The notes under the pieces: model-generated
The model's database searches: none
The model's input: only the letters and a program-made list of their open reading frames with translations
What the model was told of the DNA's origin: nothing
From: Spirosoma montaniterrae
GTDB lineage: Bacteria; Bacteroidota; Bacteroidia; Cytophagales; Spirosomataceae
Length of the DNA: 64,000 nucleotides
NCBI RefSeq assembly: GCF_001988955.1
Contig: NZ_CP014263.1
Location: 5,498,501-5,562,500, forward strand
Direction of reading: 5' to 3'
Made by a program: the position numbers and the translations under genes
Shown here: positions 61,577-64,000 of the stretch, in pieces
Position numbering within the stretch: the stretch's first letter is position 1
Layout: every line of letters starts with the position of its first letter

Positions 61577-61624
61577 ATGACCGCTCCACTTTCGTCTAAC
61601 CGACTGCAAAAACTACTCGTTTGA
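61577..61624 (+). CDS. leuL: leucine leader peptide
   Basis: A 15-codon frame encoding MTAPLSSNRLQKLLV. Leucine is encoded four times (CTT, CTG, CTA, CTC), the last two adjacent and followed by Val. It lies between a clear promoter and an intrinsic terminator, with an antiterminator strand in between. Ribosome stalling at the Leu pair under leucine (or Val) shortage would favour antitermination and leuA expression. leuL is a functional label, not a known orthologue. Confidence 0.75.
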   Translation: MTAPLSSNRLQKLLV

Positions 61625-61631
61625 ACAGGAC

Positions 61632-61691
61632 TGAGGAAGGACGTATGTTATACTACTAAAGCCCTTTCCTCACCAGGAAAAGGCTTTTTTT
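61632..61691 (+). terminator. leuA attenuator: antiterminator strand plus intrinsic terminator
   Basis: The terminator is AGCCCTTTCCT (61660-61670), loop CACC, AGGAAAAGGCT (61675-61685), with one mismatch and a T run to 61691. An upstream strand, TGAGGAAGG (61632-61640), can pair with CTTTCCTCA (61664-61672) over nine positions including one G-U, which would prevent the terminator. leuA starts 40 bp downstream. Confidence 0.8.
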
Positions 61692-61731
61692 ACGTAACGA
61701 CCAACCAATTTACCCCAACATAAATTACCAT

Positions 61732-62871
61732 ATGAGTCAGCGCGTTTATATCTTCGACACTACCCTCCGCGACGGCGAACAAGTGCCAGGGTGCCAGTTA
61801 ACCACGGAAGAAAAAGTTATTGTGGCGAAAGAACTGGAACGACTGGGGGTTGATATCATCGAAGCCGGTTTCCCGGTTTCCAGCCCCGGCGATTTCCGGT
61901 CGGTTGTTGAAATCTCAAAAGCAGTTTCAGAACCGACTGTTTGCGCGCTAAGCCGGGCCGTAAAAGGCGATATCGATGCGGCTGGCGAGGCTCTGAAGTT
62001 CGCTAAACGCGGTCGGATTCATACCGGAATTGGCTCATCGGATATTCATATACGCAATAAATTCGGTAGCACCCGCGAGAAAATACTGGAGCAGGCCGTT
62101 GCCGCCGTGAAACACGCCCGCACCTATGTTGACGACGTTGAATTTTACGCTGAAGACGCCGGTCGGGCCGACCTCGTGTTTTTGGCGCAACTAACCGAAG
62201 CCGTGATCCGGGCTGGAGCCACAGTCGTCAATATTCCTGATACTACCGGCTACTGTCTGCCCGACGAGTATGGACGGAAAATTGCGTATATCTACGAACA
62301 TGTTCCGAACGTGCATCAGGCTACGATTTCTATTCACTGCCACAACGACCTCGGCTTAGCCACGGCCAACACACTGGCGGGCGTAATAAATGGGGCGCGG
62401 CAGGTGGAAGTAACGATGAATGGTATCGGCGAACGGGCGGGCAACACCTCGCTCGAAGAAGTGGTGATGGCTCTGAAAGTGCGAAAAGAACTGGGCTATC
62501 ATACCAATGTCGATTCAACGCGGCTGTATCCGGTAAGTCAGTTGGTGTCGGAAATGATGCGTATGCCCGTGCAGGCCAATAAAGCTATTGTGGGCCGCAA
62601 CGCTTTTGCACACTCGTCGGGTATACATCAGGATGGTTTCCTGAAGCACTCGGAAAACTACGAAATCATGAACCCTCACGACGTAGGTGTGCCGAAATCA
62701 TCTATCGTGTTAACGGCCCGCAGCGGTCGGCACGCGCTCAAACACCGGCTCGAACTGCTCGGCTACCGCTACGATAAACCCACGCTCGACGGCATTTACA
62801 CCCGTTTCTTAGACATGGCCGACATCCGCAAAGAGGTGAACGATAAAGATTTAATGGAACTCGTGCGGTAA
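61732..62871 (+). CDS. leuA: 2-isopropylmalate synthase, short form without regulatory domain
   Basis: 379 residues. Condenses acetyl-CoA with 2-oxoisovalerate, the first committed step to leucine. The TIM barrel is complete: [21 protein letters not shown]-like [16 protein letters not shown], metal-ligand [37 protein letters not shown], and [20 protein letters not shown]. The C-terminal allosteric (leucine-binding) domain of full-length LeuA (about 500 residues) is missing; the stop is natural and no frameshift is apparent. Feedback is therefore likely provided by the attenuator upstream. The related protein at 58128 keeps a regulatory domain. Confidence 0.93.
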   Translation: MSQRVYIFDTTLRDGEQVPGCQLTTEEKVIVAKELERLGVDIIEAGFPVSSPGDFRSVVEISKAVSEPTVCALSRAVKGDIDAAGEALKFAKRGRIHTGIGSSDIHIRNKFGSTREKILEQAVAAVKHARTYVDDVEFYAEDAGRADLVFLAQLTEAVIRAGATVVNIPDTTGYCLPDEYGRKIAYIYEHVPNVHQATISIHCHNDLGLATANTLAGVINGARQVEVTMNGIGERAGNTSLEEVVMALKVRKELGYHTNVDSTRLYPVSQLVSEMMRMPVQANKAIVGRNAFAHSSGIHQDGFLKHSENYEIMNPHDVGVPKSSIVLTARSGRHALKHRLELLGYRYDKPTLDGIYTRFLDMADIRKEVNDKDLMELVR

Positions 62872-62943
62872 GAAACAAAAGTTATTAACACGCTGTTAGC
62901 CCCGTATTAACTCATCACTGTTGGCTGATAACTGTTAACTGAA

Positions 62944-63420
62944 ATGGCACGACCAACTCCCGAACTAATCGATGCCCTGCGCCGAACGGCCCGTAATCTG
63001 AAAAATGGTGCACCCTACCAATGGGGTCATATGGGCGGCTGCAACTGTGGCAATCTGGCGCAGGAACTGACAAAGCTCAGCAAAGATCAGATTCATCGTT
63101 ACGCCATGCAACGCTACGGCGACTGGAATGAGCAGGTCGATGACTACTGCCCCACCAGTACGCTTCCCGTTGATCTGGTTATCAGTGAGATGTTGAGCGC
63201 AGGCTTGATGCTTGAAGACATTAAGCATCTCGAAAAGTTAGACGACCGCGCCGTGCTGATGCGCTTCCCGGTTGAAGAACGCTTCTTAAAACACAACGTC
63301 CGTGACGACGTAGTGGCCTACATGAACGCCTGGGCCGATCTGCTGGAAGAGCAGCTTTTAGAGAAAATTACACTACCTGTATTTAATCTTGAGCTTATAG
63401 ATCAAGAAGTTGTCTACTAA
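62944..63420 (+). CDS. conserved protein of unknown function
   Basis: 158 residues, cytoplasmic, no signal or membrane segment. Contains GAPYQWGHMGGCNCGNLAQE near residue 25-44, with a C-x-C pair and a His that could bind metal, and an acidic helical C-terminal half (WADLLEEQLLEKITLPVF). I do not recognise the family. It lies 72 bp after leuA on the same strand, in a gap with weak GTTAAC-type inverted words. Terminates at a strong hairpin. Confidence 0.7.
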   Translation: MARPTPELIDALRRTARNLKNGAPYQWGHMGGCNCGNLAQELTKLSKDQIHRYAMQRYGDWNEQVDDYCPTSTLPVDLVISEMLSAGLMLEDIKHLEKLDDRAVLMRFPVEERFLKHNVRDDVVAYMNAWADLLEEQLLEKITLPVFNLELIDQEVVY

Positions 63421-63434
63421 TCAAGCGTATTGAC

Positions 63435-63468
63435 AAAAAAAGCGGCTGTATTACCAGCCGCTTTTTTT
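63435..63468. terminator. bidirectional Rho-independent terminator
   Basis: AGCGGCTG (63441-63448) and CAGCCGCT (63455-63462) around TATTAC, flanked by six A's and seven T's. It separates two convergent genes. Confidence 0.9.
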
Positions 63469-63491
63469 ATTGACCATCATCGCGGTTGTAT

Positions 63492-64000
63492 CTACTTGAC
63501 TGGGGTTTTGAGTGTAACGAAATACACCCTGTTCATGTCGATGGTATTCGTAGCAGGCAGAATTTTAGCCGCGTAGTTGCCCACACCAACCACCCCAAAA
63601 TCATCGTCATTGGCAATAGCTAACAAAGTTGGGCTAAGCAGGGCAAGCCCTTCGGCTTTGTCGTGCGGATAGACTGGTGAAAGTTCTGTTGCCATATCAA
63701 ACGCCAGCGTCTTTTTGACCGGAACGATTCCGTTTGCCAGCAGCGCAGCTTCCGTTTTAAGCTCTTCAACGGTTTTGCCACCATACAATTTACCTCCTAT
63801 GCCATCGGCAGGGTCTGATATGTCAGTGGCTCCCGCAAGGTCAATTTTGTAGATACGCTTAAACAACGTTCCTGCGTTAGCCGTCGTACCAAATTCGCCA
63901 TCGCGTTCGAGCACCAGAAACGTAGTATTAGTGATAGCTGTTATCTCGCTGTTGGCCTGTAGGTTAGCCCGTTCAATCAGGTACGCGTACTGTTTAGTAG
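63492..64000 (-). CDS. esterase-like activity of phytase family protein, C-terminal part (runs off the window)
   Basis: The frame is open from the window edge (64000) to the stop at 63492, so only the last 169 residues are visible. Segments ANSEITAITNTTFLVLERDG, YKIDLAGATDISD and SPTLLAIANDDDFGVVGVGN match phytase-like beta-propeller proteins, which are usually exported and hydrolyse or bind phosphate esters. No frameshift is seen. The true start lies outside the window. Confidence 0.7.
   Translation of the reverse strand, partial: TKQYAYLIERANLQANSEITAITNTTFLVLERDGEFGTTANAGTLFKRIYKIDLAGATDISDPADGIGGKLYGGKTVEELKTEAALLANGIVPVKKTLAFDMATELSPVYPHDKAEGLALLSPTLLAIANDDDFGVVGVGNYAAKILPATNTIDMNRVYFVTLKTPVK

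Noticed and set aside
62872..62943. Inverted repeat after leuA (GTTATTAACACG / GTTAAC words)
   Set aside because: Pairing is too weak to place it in the palindrome class; possibly a decayed member.

Overview
The window is a chromosomal segment of a Bacteroidota bacterium, most likely Cytophagales of the Spirosoma type. The evidence is TANNTTTG-type -7 promoter boxes with an upstream TTG, a T9SS-style C-terminal sorting domain, a TonB/MORN protein, an S10-spc-alpha ribosomal operon ending rpoA-rplQ, and roughly even base composition with long co-directional operons.

Layout. 1-7.8 kb: an AraC-type regulator with a membrane sensor half, then a run of small secreted, lipo- or membrane proteins ending in an 800-residue low-complexity exported protein. 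7.8-9.3 kb: a GntR/HutC regulator with its probable operator, and deoC. 9.4-13.5 kb (minus): a PVC-type heme protein and a ThuA-like protein. 13.8-28.5 kb: a TPR sensor kinase, lpdA, a D-2-hydroxyacid dehydrogenase with a MarR regulator, comB-gcvT, a double-TonB-domain MORN protein, a large choice-of-anchor I protein, a diverged DeoC paralogue and a PD-(D/E)xK nuclease-like gene. 28.5-44.3 kb: a candidate structured small RNA, then the ribosomal operon from rplC to rplQ with secY, map, infA, rpmJ and rpoA. 44.4-53.7 kb: carA, a DUF4011-type SF1 helicase, a TerC protein, a GT2 glycosyltransferase, a type III polyketide synthase and a divergent UbiA-like prenyltransferase. 53.8-55.7 kb: tRNA-Gly(GCC), then a tRNA-Leu(UAA) interrupted by a 236-nt group I intron. 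The 3' end and terminator of that tRNA recur 1.3 kb downstream and bracket a PIN-domain gene. 55.9-63.4 kb: leuC-leuD-(cimA-like)-leuB, a methyltransferase, and leuA behind a leucine leader peptide/attenuator. The last gene, phytase-esterase-like, runs off the window.

Three themes stand out. (1) A cyanobacteria-like group I intron sits in tRNA-Leu(UAA), and the same tRNA served as an apparent integration site. (2) Almost every intercistronic gap of 70-120 bp inside operons is filled by a long inverted repeat. Its arms are themselves imperfect tandem repeats of short C-poor words; the sequence differs at each site but the architecture is the same. Two further palindromes lie in frame inside the helicase gene. 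(3) Three conserved genes (rplC, leuB and a DUF2541-like gene) each lack exactly one base in a C or G run, which points to homopolymer errors in the sequence rather than real pseudogenes.

Functionally, leuCD, the Leptospira-like citramalate synthase and leuB could serve both leucine and threonine-independent isoleucine synthesis. leuA has no C-terminal allosteric domain and appears to be controlled by attenuation instead.
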